Positions 16,278 to 23,881 of a stretch of 64,000 nucleotides of DNA are shown here, piece after piece. Location of the stretch: assembly GCA_963798855.1 (NCBI GenBank), contig CAWCUU010000001.1:1054001-1118000 (forward strand). The letters are read 5' to 3'. The stretch is from CAWCUU01 sp963798855. Lineage in GTDB: Bacteria; Gemmatimonadota; Gemmatimonadetes; Longimicrobiales; RSA9. The notes beneath the pieces are model-generated. The model ran no database searches and was not told the origin of the DNA. It saw nothing but the letters and a program-made list of their open reading frames with translations. The position numbers were made by a program, and so were the translations under genes. Every line of letters begins with the position of its first letter. Within the stretch, counting starts at the first letter, position 1.

Positions 16278-16838
16278 CTACTTCCGCGGCGACGCCGGCA
16301 CCATGAGGTGTGCGTAGGCCGTGCCCTTCCACATCACGTACGGTCCACCGTTCGCCGCATCCGAGGGAAGCGCATCGAGTAGCTTCGGGTCCGGAAGGAG
16401 GATCATCACGTGCGGGCCGCTGTTCTCGAGCCACTGGTTCGCCGGCGACGGGCCGGTGGCGAACGGGTCCGTATTGCTCACCGGCATGTCGCCCTGCAGC
16501 ATGTAGCCGAAGGCCATCCGGGTGACCGTCGGGGGCCGCTTGTGCATCAGCGCATCGATGAACGCGCGCCACGGCGCGTCGAGGCACATCGGCGAGTTGT
16601 TGGGGACGTCGGGCAGGTCGGGCAGGCACACCCAGTCGCTCGTGCCCTGGCGCAGCACGCGGCCATCGTGCGCCACCACCGTCGCCCCGGCGGCTATCGT
16701 AGCGGGCGCCGCGCTCAGGGCGTTGGCGACCAGCGCCTGATCGATCTCTGAATCAGTGCCCGGGTGGGCCGTCTGGGCTGCGGCGCCACCAGCGAGGCCG
16801 GTCAGCAGCGCGCTCGCGTACAGGACAATCGACCGCAT
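16278..16838 (-). CDS. Exported protein of unknown function under TetR control
   Basis: 186 residues, ATG 16838 preceded by GGAGG. Signal peptide MRSIVLYASALLTGLAGGAAAQ, then a mature domain with VVAHDGRVLRQGTSDWVCLPD, PMCLDAPWRAFIDALMHKRPP, GYMLQGDMPVSNTDPFA and GPHVMILLPDPKLLDALP. Two cysteines (WVC, PMC) could form a disulfide. The same domain pattern occurs in uncharacterised exported proteins of Proteobacteria; no function is known to me. A perfect palindrome at 16875-16902, 37 bases before the start, matches the one at the regulator gene 16914, so this gene is the likely target of that TetR protein. Confidence 0.72.
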   Translation of the reverse strand: MRSIVLYASALLTGLAGGAAAQTAHPGTDSEIDQALVANALSAAPATIAAGATVVAHDGRVLRQGTSDWVCLPDLPDVPNNSPMCLDAPWRAFIDALMHKRPPTVTRMAFGYMLQGDMPVSNTDPFATGPSPANQWLENSGPHVMILLPDPKLLDALPSDAANGGPYVMWKGTAYAHLMVPASPRK

Positions 16839-16874
16839 GAGGGACCTCCGCGTGAAGGTGTATATTCCGCCGTG

Positions 16875-16902
16875 CGGAACTAGACCGTTCGGTCTAGTTC
16901 CG
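16875..16902. promoter_or_regulatory. TetR-type operator, 13-bp arms
   Basis: CGGAACTAGACCG, TT, CGGTCTAGTTCCG: perfect 13-base arms around a 2-base centre. It lies between the exported-protein gene and the end of the regulator gene, 37 bases upstream of the former; AT-rich TATACA follows toward that gene. The core CTAGACC...GGTCTAG recurs at 17504. Confidence 0.75.
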
Positions 16903-16913
16903 GCGAAAAAAAA

Positions 16914-17489
16914 TTACCACGGGCGCACGGCAGGGAAGTAGAAGTCCAAGAACCCATCCAGCGGTCCCCCGGTGCGCACCAGTCGGGTTCGGAGCGCCGC
17001 GCCCTCCCACGCATCCACGAGCACGTCCGCCATCTGTCGGGTGTCGGTGGTCACCGGCAGGTCGCCGCGCGTGCGCGCCTCCTCGAGGCAGACGGCCAGC
17101 CGTTCCGCGATGGCGCCGATGCACTTCTCGATCTTCCGGCGAAACACCGCGCTCGCACCCGAGAGCTCCTGCCCGAGGGCACCGAGGAAGCAACCGAGAT
17201 ACCCTTCCGCGGCATAGGCCTCGCGTACGCCTTCGAAGAAACAGCGCGCGCGCTGCAGCGGCAGGAGACGCCCGTCCTCGAGCGTGGAGTCGAGTAGCTG
17301 GTGCACCTTGGCTACGTAGGCGTCGATGACCTGGAGCGCGAAGTCTTCCTTGGACGCGAAGTGGTGATAGAACGACCCCTTGGGCACTCCGGTCTGGCTC
17401 AGCAGCTCCTGCATGCCCATGGCGTTGTAACCGCGCTCGAGCATGAGCCGGAGGCCCGCGGCGATCAGCCGCTGCTTGGTCTCGTGCAT
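16914..17489 (-). CDS. TetR/AcrR family regulator (NemR/AcuR-like)
   Basis: 191 residues from ATG 17489 (MHETKQRLIAAGLRLMLERG). An upstream ATG at 17525 would place the operator 17504-17521 inside the coding region and is disfavoured. The helix-turn-helix reads MGMQELLSQTGVPKGSFYHHF, SKEDFALQVIDAY. The ligand-binding part has GYLGCFLGALGQELSG and VLVDAWEGAALRTRLVRTGGPLDGFLDFYF, the TetR_C_16-like ending found in NemR, AcuR and YxaF relatives that sense electrophiles or small acids through cysteines. One Cys lies in YLGCFLG. Predicted to bind both palindromes, repressing itself and the exported-protein gene downstream. Confidence 0.85.
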   Translation of the reverse strand: MHETKQRLIAAGLRLMLERGYNAMGMQELLSQTGVPKGSFYHHFASKEDFALQVIDAYVAKVHQLLDSTLEDGRLLPLQRARCFFEGVREAYAAEGYLGCFLGALGQELSGASAVFRRKIEKCIGAIAERLAVCLEEARTRGDLPVTTDTRQMADVLVDAWEGAALRTRLVRTGGPLDGFLDFYFPAVRPW

Positions 17490-17503
17490 CGAAGATGGGC
17501 CAA

Positions 17504-17521
17504 CTAGACCAGTCGGTCTAC
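17504..17521. promoter_or_regulatory. TetR-type operator at the regulator's own start
   Basis: CTAGACCAGTCGGTCTAC: TAGACC-N4-GGTCTA palindrome located 15 bases before ATG 17489. Shares the 7-base outer arms with the site at 16875, consistent with autoregulation. Confidence 0.7.
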
Positions 17522-17657
17522 TCATGCCGCACGATGCTTCGCCGCGAACGCCGCGTCAAGGGCTCCGATGCCGGCGACCCCATGCCTGCTTACCCGCCCG
17601 CGCGCGCTCCTGCGTAGGGCGCTGACTCGTGAGGGCCGCCTGACGGCCGTCCAGCGG

Positions 17658-18221
17658 TCACTGCGGGACGACGTGTTCCCGCTCGACCTGCGGTAGCATC
17701 AGGTCTTCGAGGAAGTAGGCGGCGAGCTCGGCGCGGCCGGAGAGGCCCGCCTTCTGGTAGACGGCCGCGGCGTGCTGGCGTGCCGTACGCTCGCTGCGGT
17801 CCGTCGCCCTGGCCACGTGCTTGTGGCTGTATCCCTTCAGCAGCAGCAGCGCCACCTCGCGTTCTGCGGGGGTGAGGCCCCACGCCCGGAACTGCTCGTC
17901 CACCGCCTCACCCAGCCCTTCGAGTGCCCGGCGCGCGCTGTCCCGCCACGCGTCCCGCTCCAGGTTCCGCTGCTCCAGGCGATGGAGCAGCTCGTCCGCG
18001 CGGCGCGCGGTGCGCCACCACCCCAGCCAGAGCGTCACGGCCATGACCGTGGCCAACGCAACCATCAGCGTCTCGAAGATCGCGTGGAACGACAGCCAGT
18101 TCTGCGGACGGTCGAGCGCAAGGTCAATCGTGCCGCCGATCAGAACGGACAGGACGGCCAGGATCAGCAGGAGCCGCAGCCGGTGCTCCTCCTCGTCGTG
18201 AGTCTCCAGCGGGTCAGTCAT
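17658..18221 (-). CDS. Membrane-anchored LuxR-type regulator
   Basis: 187 residues, ATG 18221. After a short acidic N-terminus there are two hydrophobic helices (LRLLLILAVLSVLIGGTIDLAL and FHAIFETLMVALATVMAVTL). A helical linker (ADELLHRLEQRNLERDAWRD) leads to a C-terminal LuxR/GerE helix-turn-helix: LTPAEREVALLLLKGYSHKHVA and SERTARQHAAAVYQKAGLSGRAELAAYFLEDL. No receiver or ligand domain is present, so the membrane part is the presumed sensor. It is divergent from the DUF2231/cytochrome gene pair, which it may control; the 116-bp gap has two copies of TCTGTCGGATAC. Such HTH proteins with two TM helices recur next to DUF2231 and cytochrome genes. Confidence 0.8.
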   Translation of the reverse strand: MTDPLETHDEEEHRLRLLLILAVLSVLIGGTIDLALDRPQNWLSFHAIFETLMVALATVMAVTLWLGWWRTARRADELLHRLEQRNLERDAWRDSARRALEGLGEAVDEQFRAWGLTPAEREVALLLLKGYSHKHVARATDRSERTARQHAAAVYQKAGLSGRAELAAYFLEDLMLPQVEREHVVPQ

Positions 18222-18280
18222 CTGTCGGATACGCTTCGAAATCGTGGGATCCGGAGCGAGCCGCGTCGTCTGTCGGATAC
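18221..18280. promoter_or_regulatory. 12-bp direct repeats in the LuxR/DUF2231 divergent gap
   Basis: TCTGTCGGATAC at 18221-18232 and 18269-18280, 48 bases apart. A spacing near a multiple of the helical turn fits binding of a dimeric regulator, most simply the adjacent LuxR-type protein. The first copy overlaps the LuxR start codon. Confidence 0.4.
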
Positions 18281-18337
18281 CCGTTCGGGGCCGTGCGGGC
18301 GAACGTGGACAGGACTCTCAACGGGAGGGAATACCCC

Positions 18338-18847
18338 ATGTCATCCGTTCCGCTCCACCCGATGGTCGTGCACTTCCCGATGGTGCTGGTGATTCTGCTG
18401 CCAATTTCCGCGCTGCTCGCGCTCTGGGCAATCCGGCGCGGCGCGACACCGCTGAAGGCGTGGTCCATCCCGCTGGTCCTGTCCGCAGCGCTTCTGCTGA
18501 GCGCGTTCGTCGCGCTGCGTACGGGCGAGGCACAGGAGGAGCGCGTCGAGGCGGTGCTCTCGGAGCAGGTGCTCGCGCAGCACGAGGAGGCGGCCGAGCG
18601 GTTCCTGGTCCTTTCGGGCGTGCTGCTGGCGGTCGCGGCCGTGGGTCTCGTGGGCGGCACGATCGGCACGTCCGCACGGATCGTGGCGACGATCGGCGCG
18701 ATCGGCCTCGTCGGCGCGGGCGTCCAGGTGGGCAAGGCTGGTGGCGAGCTCGTCTATGTGCACGGCGCCGCGAACGCCTACGTGACCCCCGCCGCAGCGG
18801 CCTCGCCGGCCGGGATCGAACGCGTGCGTGAGCGGGACGATGAATGA
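18338..18847 (+). CDS. DUF2231 membrane protein
   Basis: 169 residues from ATG 18338, with GGGAGGGA seven bases upstream. Four hydrophobic helices: LHPMVVHFPMVLVILLPISALLALW, LKAWSIPLVLSAALLLSAFVAL, FLVLSGVLLAVAAVGLVGG and RIVATIGAIGLVGAGVQVG. The HPMVVHFP start is the DUF2231 signature; its two histidines and the later H-E-E could bind haem or metal, as proposed for the family. Members often occur beside cytochromes or copper proteins. The next gene's upstream region overlaps the end of this one, so the two are probably an operon for a periplasmic redox function. Confidence 0.85.
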   Translation: MSSVPLHPMVVHFPMVLVILLPISALLALWAIRRGATPLKAWSIPLVLSAALLLSAFVALRTGEAQEERVEAVLSEQVLAQHEEAAERFLVLSGVLLAVAAVGLVGGTIGTSARIVATIGAIGLVGAGVQVGKAGGELVYVHGAANAYVTPAAAASPAGIERVRERDDE

Positions 18848-18881
18848 CGTCGGAGACTCGAACGGGAAGGCGAAGGACAGG

Positions 18882-19931
18882 ATGAAGCGCATGACGCCAG
18901 CCACGCTCGCACTGGTCGCGCTCGTGGCCTGTGGCAGGGGCAACGAGCCGGCGCGGGAGTCGGCCAGGGCAACAGCAGATCCGGCGCTGACGGCGGGGTT
19001 CGGGCCGCTGCCGGCGGCGATGGCGTCGCAGTCCAATCCGGCGACCGCGGAGAAGGTGGCGCTCGGCCGCATGCTCTACTACGACACGCGGGTCTCCGCG
19101 AGCGGAGACGTCTCCTGCTACGTCTGCCATCCGCTGCACGACTACGGCACGAGCCATCGTCGCACCGGCGTCGGGCATGACGGGCTGATCGGCGGTCGCA
19201 ACGAGCCGACCGTCTACAACGCGGCCGGGCATGTGGCGCAGTTCTGGGACGGCCGCGCCCCCGACGTGGAGGCGCAGGCACTCGGACCCGTGCTCAACCC
19301 GGTCGAAATGGGAATGCCGAACGGCGAAGACGTGGTCGCGGTGCTGCGCGAGATCCCAGGTTACGTGGATGCATTCCAGCGCGCGTTCCCCGGGCAGGCG
19401 GAGCCGGTCACGTTCGAGAACTTCGGGCGCGCCATCGGCGCGTTCGAGCGCGGGCTGGTAACGCCCTCGCGCTGGGACGCGTTCCTGGAGGGCGATACCG
19501 CCGCGCTGAGCGCCGACGAGACGCGGGGGCTCGAAACCTTCGTCCAGGTCGGCTGCGCAACGTGCCACACCGGCACCTACGTCGGCGGCAGCGTCTATCG
19601 GAAGATCGGCGTGGTGAAGGCGTGGCCCGACGCGTCCGACGCCGGTCGCTATCAGGTCACGGGCCTGGACGCCGACCGGCAGGTGTTCAAGGTGCCGTCG
19701 CTGCGCAACGTGGAGGAGACCTGGCCGTACTTCCACGCCGGGTCCGTCCAGCGGCTGGACGACGCCGTCCGGCTGATGGGCCTCCACCAGCTCGGCGTGC
19801 AGCTCACGGACGCGCAGGTGGCCTACATAAGGGCGTGGCTGCGGACGCTGACGGGTCCGGTCCCGCTCGATTACATCAACGAGCCCGTGCTGCCGCCGTC
19901 GGCCGGGCCGTCGGGGCTTGCCGGGGATTGA
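18882..19931 (+). CDS. Di-haem cytochrome c peroxidase / MauG family lipoprotein
   Basis: 349 residues from ATG 18882 (MKRMTPATLALVALVACGRG), a lipoprotein signal with L-V-A-C; in-frame alternatives lie at 18828 and 18843. Two haem c motifs are present, C79-Y-V-C-H83 and C225-A-T-C-H229, spaced as in bacterial cytochrome c peroxidases. The region between holds FWDGRAPDVEAQALGPVLNPVEMG, the typical peroxidase-domain motif with its conserved W-D-G-R. The C-terminus has FKVPSLRNVEETWPYFHAGSV, the usual FKVPTLRNV...YMHDG with PYFHAG. These enzymes reduce periplasmic H2O2 using electrons from small c-type cytochromes or copper proteins. It lies 34 bp after the DUF2231 gene. Confidence 0.9.
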   Translation: MKRMTPATLALVALVACGRGNEPARESARATADPALTAGFGPLPAAMASQSNPATAEKVALGRMLYYDTRVSASGDVSCYVCHPLHDYGTSHRRTGVGHDGLIGGRNEPTVYNAAGHVAQFWDGRAPDVEAQALGPVLNPVEMGMPNGEDVVAVLREIPGYVDAFQRAFPGQAEPVTFENFGRAIGAFERGLVTPSRWDAFLEGDTAALSADETRGLETFVQVGCATCHTGTYVGGSVYRKIGVVKAWPDASDAGRYQVTGLDADRQVFKVPSLRNVEETWPYFHAGSVQRLDDAVRLMGLHQLGVQLTDAQVAYIRAWLRTLTGPVPLDYINEPVLPPSAGPSGLAGD

Positions 19932-20161
19932 AGCCGCGGGGGCGTCAATCGCCGGTCAGCGACGAACGATCAACACGTCACGGATCCCGGGGGCGGCGCG
20001 CGTGAGCTCACCCCGCCCCCCTTTCCGCATCATCCTGACCCCCTCCTGATCCGCCGTTCCGCGCCGTTGGAACTCCAGTCGGCAGAACTGACTTTCTAGG
20101 CCATCATCCGCGGGTCTGCCCTCGAGAGGCGGTCCCGAACCACGGCGGGGAGGACGGTAGC

Positions 20162-20755
20162 TTGGAAGAGTTCGAAGTCACCGCGATTCCGCACTTCGAG
20201 AGCGTCGCCCGGTTCGCGCTCTCGTTGACGCGGAGCGAAGCGGACGCAGACGATCTGGTCCAGGAGACGTTCCTGCGGGCGTTCCGGGGCTGGCACACGT
20301 TCACGCCGGGAACGAACTGTCGCAGCTGGCTCTTCACCATCTGTCGCAACGCCTTCATCCGCATGAACTCGCGCAAGGCCGTGTACGTCTACTCGAGCGA
20401 CGGGGATGCGGACGCCATGCCGGCGGCCATCGTGCACATGCAGGCCGTGAGCGAGGGTATCGCGGATCCCTTCGACCGCATCGACGTGCGACCGGCCATA
20501 GAGAGGGCGGTGCAGGCGCTGCCGGAGCCGCACCACTCCATCCTGGTGCTGGTCGACCTGGAAGGCCTCAGCTACGAAGAGGCCGCCGACGTTCTGGATG
20601 TTCCCCTGGGGACCGTGCGGTCGCGCCTCTATCGAGCCCGGCGTCACGTGCAGGAGGCGTTGCTCGCCCACGCGCGTGACATGGGGATCGGAGTCGCTGC
20701 GCGCCCGATCCCGCACGACGTCCCAGCAGCCCCGGAGGCTCCATGCGTCCACTGA
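20162..20755 (+). CDS. ECF-type RNA polymerase sigma factor
   Basis: 197 residues from TTG 20162, which follows GGAGG by eight bases; no ATG is suitable. Region 2 is clear (FESVARFALSLTRSEADADDLVQETFLRAFRGW, with D-x-D-D-L-V-Q-E-T-F), and region 4 reads LPEPHHSILVLVDLEGLSYEEAADVLDVPLGTVRSRLYRARRHVQ. Linker of about 50 residues between. The last ~25 residues (Pro/Ala-rich) are unusual. The gene overlaps the anti-sigma gene by 13 bases. In the 230-bp gap upstream GGAACT at 20069-20074 is a possible ECF -35 element, suggesting autoregulation, but the -10 is unclear. Controls presumably the exported phosphoesterase and lipoprotein genes downstream. Confidence 0.9.
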   Translation: MEEFEVTAIPHFESVARFALSLTRSEADADDLVQETFLRAFRGWHTFTPGTNCRSWLFTICRNAFIRMNSRKAVYVYSSDGDADAMPAAIVHMQAVSEGIADPFDRIDVRPAIERAVQALPEPHHSILVLVDLEGLSYEEAADVLDVPLGTVRSRLYRARRHVQEALLAHARDMGIGVAARPIPHDVPAAPEAPCVH

Positions 20756-21012
20756 ACCCGGAGCCGCGCCTGGACTGCTCGCAGGTCGTGCGCTCCCTCT
20801 GGGAGTACCTCGACCGCCGCGCGCCCGCCGAACAGGTGGACGCCATAGACGAGCACCTGGCCCTGTGCGACGGCTGCCGCGCGCATTTCGCCTTCGAGGA
20901 GCGGCTCGTGAAGACGCTCGCCGGACTGCGGAGGCAGCACTCGGATCCGGAACGGCTTCGCACCGCGGTGCTCGAGGTACTCGAGCGCGCGGGGCTCGAC
21001 AGGAAAAGGTGA
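20743..21012 (+). CDS. Zinc-finger (zf-HC2) anti-sigma factor, soluble
   Basis: 89 residues, ATG 20743. The motif H-L-A-L-C-D-G-C matches the H-x3-C-x2-C of ZAS-type anti-sigma factors, preceded by LDCSQVVRSLWEYLDRRAP, where the Cys gives the fourth ligand. No membrane helix follows, so this is a soluble, possibly redox-sensing anti-sigma factor of the RsrA/ChrR class rather than a membrane signal receiver. It overlaps the sigma gene by 13 bp, as usual for sigma/anti-sigma pairs. Loss of zinc or oxidation of the cysteines would release the sigma factor. Confidence 0.85.
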   Translation: MRPLNPEPRLDCSQVVRSLWEYLDRRAPAEQVDAIDEHLALCDGCRAHFAFEERLVKTLAGLRRQHSDPERLRTAVLEVLERAGLDRKR

Positions 21013-21121
21013 TACCTGATGCGCTCACGCCTCGCACCGGAGGTGCGGAGCCCGAACCCGGTCGTCTCCCGCTGGAGCAGGCGGCGACCGACAGACTGAA
21101 ACCGACGACAGAGGGATCGAC

Positions 21122-22396
21122 ATGTCCGATTACATAGACCACGACGCGACCGACGACGGAGTGGATCGGCGCGGCTTCCTCAAGTGCATGGCCTGGGCCG
21201 GGACGGGGCTTCTCTGGAGCATGTCGGCCGGCGTCCCGTCCGCCGCGGGTCTCGAGCGCTCCGGCGCGGCGGGCTCCCCGGCCGGCGAAGGCCTGTTCTT
21301 CGCGCAGATCAGCGACAGCCACATCGGGTTCAACAAGGCGCCGAACGCCGACGTGACCGCAACGCTTCGGACGGCGGTAGACCGCCTGAACGCGTTGCCT
21401 CGGCGCCCGGCCTTCGTCCTCCACACCGGGGACATCACGCAGCTGTCCAGGCCCGACGAGTTCGATACGGCCGAGCAGGTGCTGCGCGACGTGAAGACCG
21501 AGCGGCTGTTCTACGTTCCGGGGGAGCACGACGTGGCGACCGACAACGGCGCGCTCTATCTGAGGCGCTTCGCAGGGCAGGGATCGCGGGCCTGGTACAG
21601 CTTCGATCACAGCGGCGTCCACTTCATCGGCCTCGCGAACGTGCTCGGCCTGAAGGCGGGCGGGCTCGGCGCCCTGGGCGCAGAGCAGCTGGAGTGGCTG
21701 CGCAAGGACGTGGCGCCGCTTTCCGCCAGCACGCCGATCGTCGTTTTCGCGCACGTGCCGCTGTGGAGCGTCTATCCCGCCTGGGGGTGGGGCACCGAAG
21801 ACAGCGAGCAGGCGCTGTCCCTGCTGCGGCGATTCGGCAGCGTCACCGTGCTCAACGGGCACATCCACCAGATCCTGCAGAAAGTCGAGGGCCACGTCGC
21901 ATTCCATACGGCACTCTCCACCGCCTTTCCCCAGCCGGCTCCGGGCACGGCTCCGGCGCCCGGCCCGATGAAGGTCGAGGCGGGGCGGCTCGGCAGCTTC
22001 CTTGGAGTGCGTCACGTCACGTTCGTTCCTGGGCACGGCATGCTCGCGACCGTGGACCAGACGCTGTCCGGCGCGCCGCTCGGGGATTTTGCCATGGGCG
22101 GCGCCGGCGCGGCGGCAGCACGGCCAGACCGGCCGCTCGCTCCGGACGAGATCGGCATCGCGAACTTCGCCTTCACGCCGAAGGTGCTGATGGTCCGCGT
22201 CGGCACGACCGTCAGCTGGATCAACGGCGATGACACCGCTCACGCCGTCGCCAGCGCGAGCGGCGCCTTCCCGCCGTCGAAGGCCCTCGACACGGATCAA
22301 CGTTACTCGCACCGCTTCGACAGTCCAGGCAGCTACGACTATTTCTGCAGCATTCACCCGATCATGACCGGTCGCGTAGTGGTGCTGCAGAAGTGA
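21122..22396 (+). CDS. Tat-exported metallophosphoesterase fused to a cupredoxin domain
   Basis: 424 residues, ATG 21122. The twin-arginine motif R-R-G-F-L-K (residues 16-21) and a hydrophobic stretch direct Tat export. Residues ~58-310 form a calcineurin-like phosphoesterase: D65-x-H67, H-T-G-D104, P-G-E-H-D (residue 135 is Glu where most family members have Asn), FAHVPLWS and N-G-H-I-H-Q. Residues ~340-424 form a plastocyanin/amicyanin-type domain with a copper site made of D-T-A-H-A-V and Y-F-C-S-I-H-P-I-M (His, Cys, His, Met). So one exported protein couples a di-metal hydrolase with a blue-copper electron carrier. Substrate unknown. Probably in the ECF regulon; 109 bp after the anti-sigma gene. 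Confidence 0.87.
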   Translation: MSDYIDHDATDDGVDRRGFLKCMAWAGTGLLWSMSAGVPSAAGLERSGAAGSPAGEGLFFAQISDSHIGFNKAPNADVTATLRTAVDRLNALPRRPAFVLHTGDITQLSRPDEFDTAEQVLRDVKTERLFYVPGEHDVATDNGALYLRRFAGQGSRAWYSFDHSGVHFIGLANVLGLKAGGLGALGAEQLEWLRKDVAPLSASTPIVVFAHVPLWSVYPAWGWGTEDSEQALSLLRRFGSVTVLNGHIHQILQKVEGHVAFHTALSTAFPQPAPGTAPAPGPMKVEAGRLGSFLGVRHVTFVPGHGMLATVDQTLSGAPLGDFAMGGAGAAAARPDRPLAPDEIGIANFAFTPKVLMVRVGTTVSWINGDDTAHAVASASGAFPPSKALDTDQRYSHRFDSPGSYDYFCSIHPIMTGRVVVLQK

Positions 22397-22443
22397 GCTG
22401 GAACTCGCTTTCCGTTCGCCGACTTCCTTCGCCACACCGCGGA

Positions 22444-22470
22444 GATCCCGTGCCGCAGAGGCACGGGATC
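22444..22470 (+). promoter_or_regulatory. Perfect hairpin between phosphoesterase and lipoprotein genes
   Basis: GATCCCGTGCC, GCAGA loop, GGCACGGGATC: an 11-base perfect stem in the 110-bp gap. There is no T-run, so it may be an mRNA-stability or attenuation element rather than a plain terminator. Confidence 0.5.
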
Positions 22471-22506
22471 GGCCGCCCAAAGGACGACGAACCAAGGAAA
22501 GAAATC

Positions 22507-23655
22507 GTGGCGAACAGAAAGAATCTCCTCATCGTGTCGGCCGTTCTGATCGCGGCCGCATGCGAGCCGGACTCGCAGCTACTCGTTCCCGATGTAGACG
22601 CGAACCTCTCGACCGCCGCGGCTTCCCAGGGCGGCCCCGGCGCGGTCTATCTGACCAGCAACGACGCGAGCGGGAACGAGCTCCTCGTCTTCGCGCGAGC
22701 CAGCGACGGCACGCTCACCCCCTCCGGCAGCGTCTCGACGGGCGGGCTCGGGACGGGCGTTGGGCTCGGCAATCAGCTGGCGATGACGATCACGAAGGAC
22801 CAGCGCCGACTCTACGTCGTGAACGCCGGGAGCGACGACATCTCGGGATTCGACGTGGCGGGCGGAAGCCTCGAGCGGATCGGTGCTCCGGTGGCGTCGG
22901 GGGGCGACGAGCCGATCAGCCTCACCGTGAACGGCGACCTCCTCTACGTCCTCAACGCGGGCAACGGCGGCAACATCTCGGGGTTCAGGATCGGGATTGA
23001 CGGGACCCTCGCCCCGATCGCGCAATCCACGCGACCCCTGAGCGGTCAGAACAGCGGCCCCGCCCAGATCCAGTTCAGCCCGCGCGGCGACGTGCTCGTC
23101 GTGACGGAGAAGGGCACGAGCACGATCACCACGTTCGTCGTCGGCGCCGATGGACGCGCCGGCGCGCCCCACGCGACGCCTTCGGCGGGTCTGACGCCGT
23201 TCGGCTTCAGCTTCGACAACGAGGGCGATCTGGTGGTGTCCGAAGCGGACGGGACCGGGGCCGGCACGGCGACGGCGTCGTCCTACCGCGTCGCAGGCGA
23301 CGGCGAGCTGACGCTCGTCTCGGGTGCGGTCGCCACGACCCAGGTGGCGGCGTGCTGGGTCGCGATCGGCCAGAACGGACGTGAAGCCTACACGACCAAC
23401 ACCGGCAGCGGCACGGTCTCGCACCTCTCCATCGGCGTGGGCGGCTCGCTCTCGCTCGAGGAGGCGGTGGCCGGCGCGACGGGCGGCGGCAGCGCGCCGC
23501 AGGACGCCGACTTCACGCCGGGTGGACGCTTCCTTTACGTCCGGAACGCGGGCGGGTCCGTGAGCGCGTTCCGCGTCGAGGCCGACGGCGGACTGGCTCA
23601 CATCGGCGAGTTCGGCCCGATCCCCACGTTCGCGAGCGGGATCATCGCACGCTGA
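22507..23655 (+). CDS. Lactonase-like seven-bladed beta-propeller lipoprotein
   Basis: 382 residues from GTG 22507, with AAGGAAAG just upstream. Signal with lipobox I-A-A-A-C-E (Cys near residue 19). The mature part is a run of propeller blades of the Lactonase/YVTN type: GAVYLTSNDASGNELLVFARASDGTL, RRLYVVNAGSDDISGFDV, DLLYVLNAGNGGNISGFRI, FSPRGDVLVVTEKGTSTITTFVV, and GRFLYVRNAGGSVSAFRVEADGGL at the end. Related proteins (Pgl-like) hydrolyse 6-phosphogluconolactone, but exported members in these bacteria have no proven activity. Follows the Tat phosphoesterase and is likely in the same ECF-controlled group. Catalytic residues cannot be assigned. Confidence 0.8.
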   Translation: MANRKNLLIVSAVLIAAACEPDSQLLVPDVDANLSTAAASQGGPGAVYLTSNDASGNELLVFARASDGTLTPSGSVSTGGLGTGVGLGNQLAMTITKDQRRLYVVNAGSDDISGFDVAGGSLERIGAPVASGGDEPISLTVNGDLLYVLNAGNGGNISGFRIGIDGTLAPIAQSTRPLSGQNSGPAQIQFSPRGDVLVVTEKGTSTITTFVVGADGRAGAPHATPSAGLTPFGFSFDNEGDLVVSEADGTGAGTATASSYRVAGDGELTLVSGAVATTQVAACWVAIGQNGREAYTTNTGSGTVSHLSIGVGGSLSLEEAVAGATGGGSAPQDADFTPGGRFLYVRNAGGSVSAFRVEADGGLAHIGEFGPIPTFASGIIAR

Positions 23656-23699
23656 GATCCCTGGCGCACCCGGCAACTCGCCCGGGAACGCCGTGATCC

Positions 23700-23755
23700 G
23701 GTCACCAGGTCGGCCACCTGCGTTGCATGACACGCACAGGGTCGGCCTGGTGACC
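23700..23755. repeat. Inverted repeat between convergent genes
   Basis: GGTCACCAGG at 23700-23709 pairs with CCTGGTGACC at 23746-23755; the spacer itself contains near-copies of GGTCGGCC and CTGCGTTGC. Lies between the convergent lipoprotein and DUF417 genes (23656-23881), which otherwise holds no gene. Confidence 0.5.
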
Positions 23756-23881
23756 GATCTGCGTTGCGCGAAGGGGAGAAGGGGGTCGGGACGACGAGTG
23801 GCTGGCGCGACGGCCCCGATCCCGGTGCTCGAGCCAATTTCGTGGCGCACGCGGGATCGGAGCCGACTGCTCGGGCCCGGG

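Noticed and set aside
20096..22495. A 799-codon minus-strand frame opposite the ECF operon
   Set aside because: Low-complexity composition and complete overlap with four recognised plus-strand genes.
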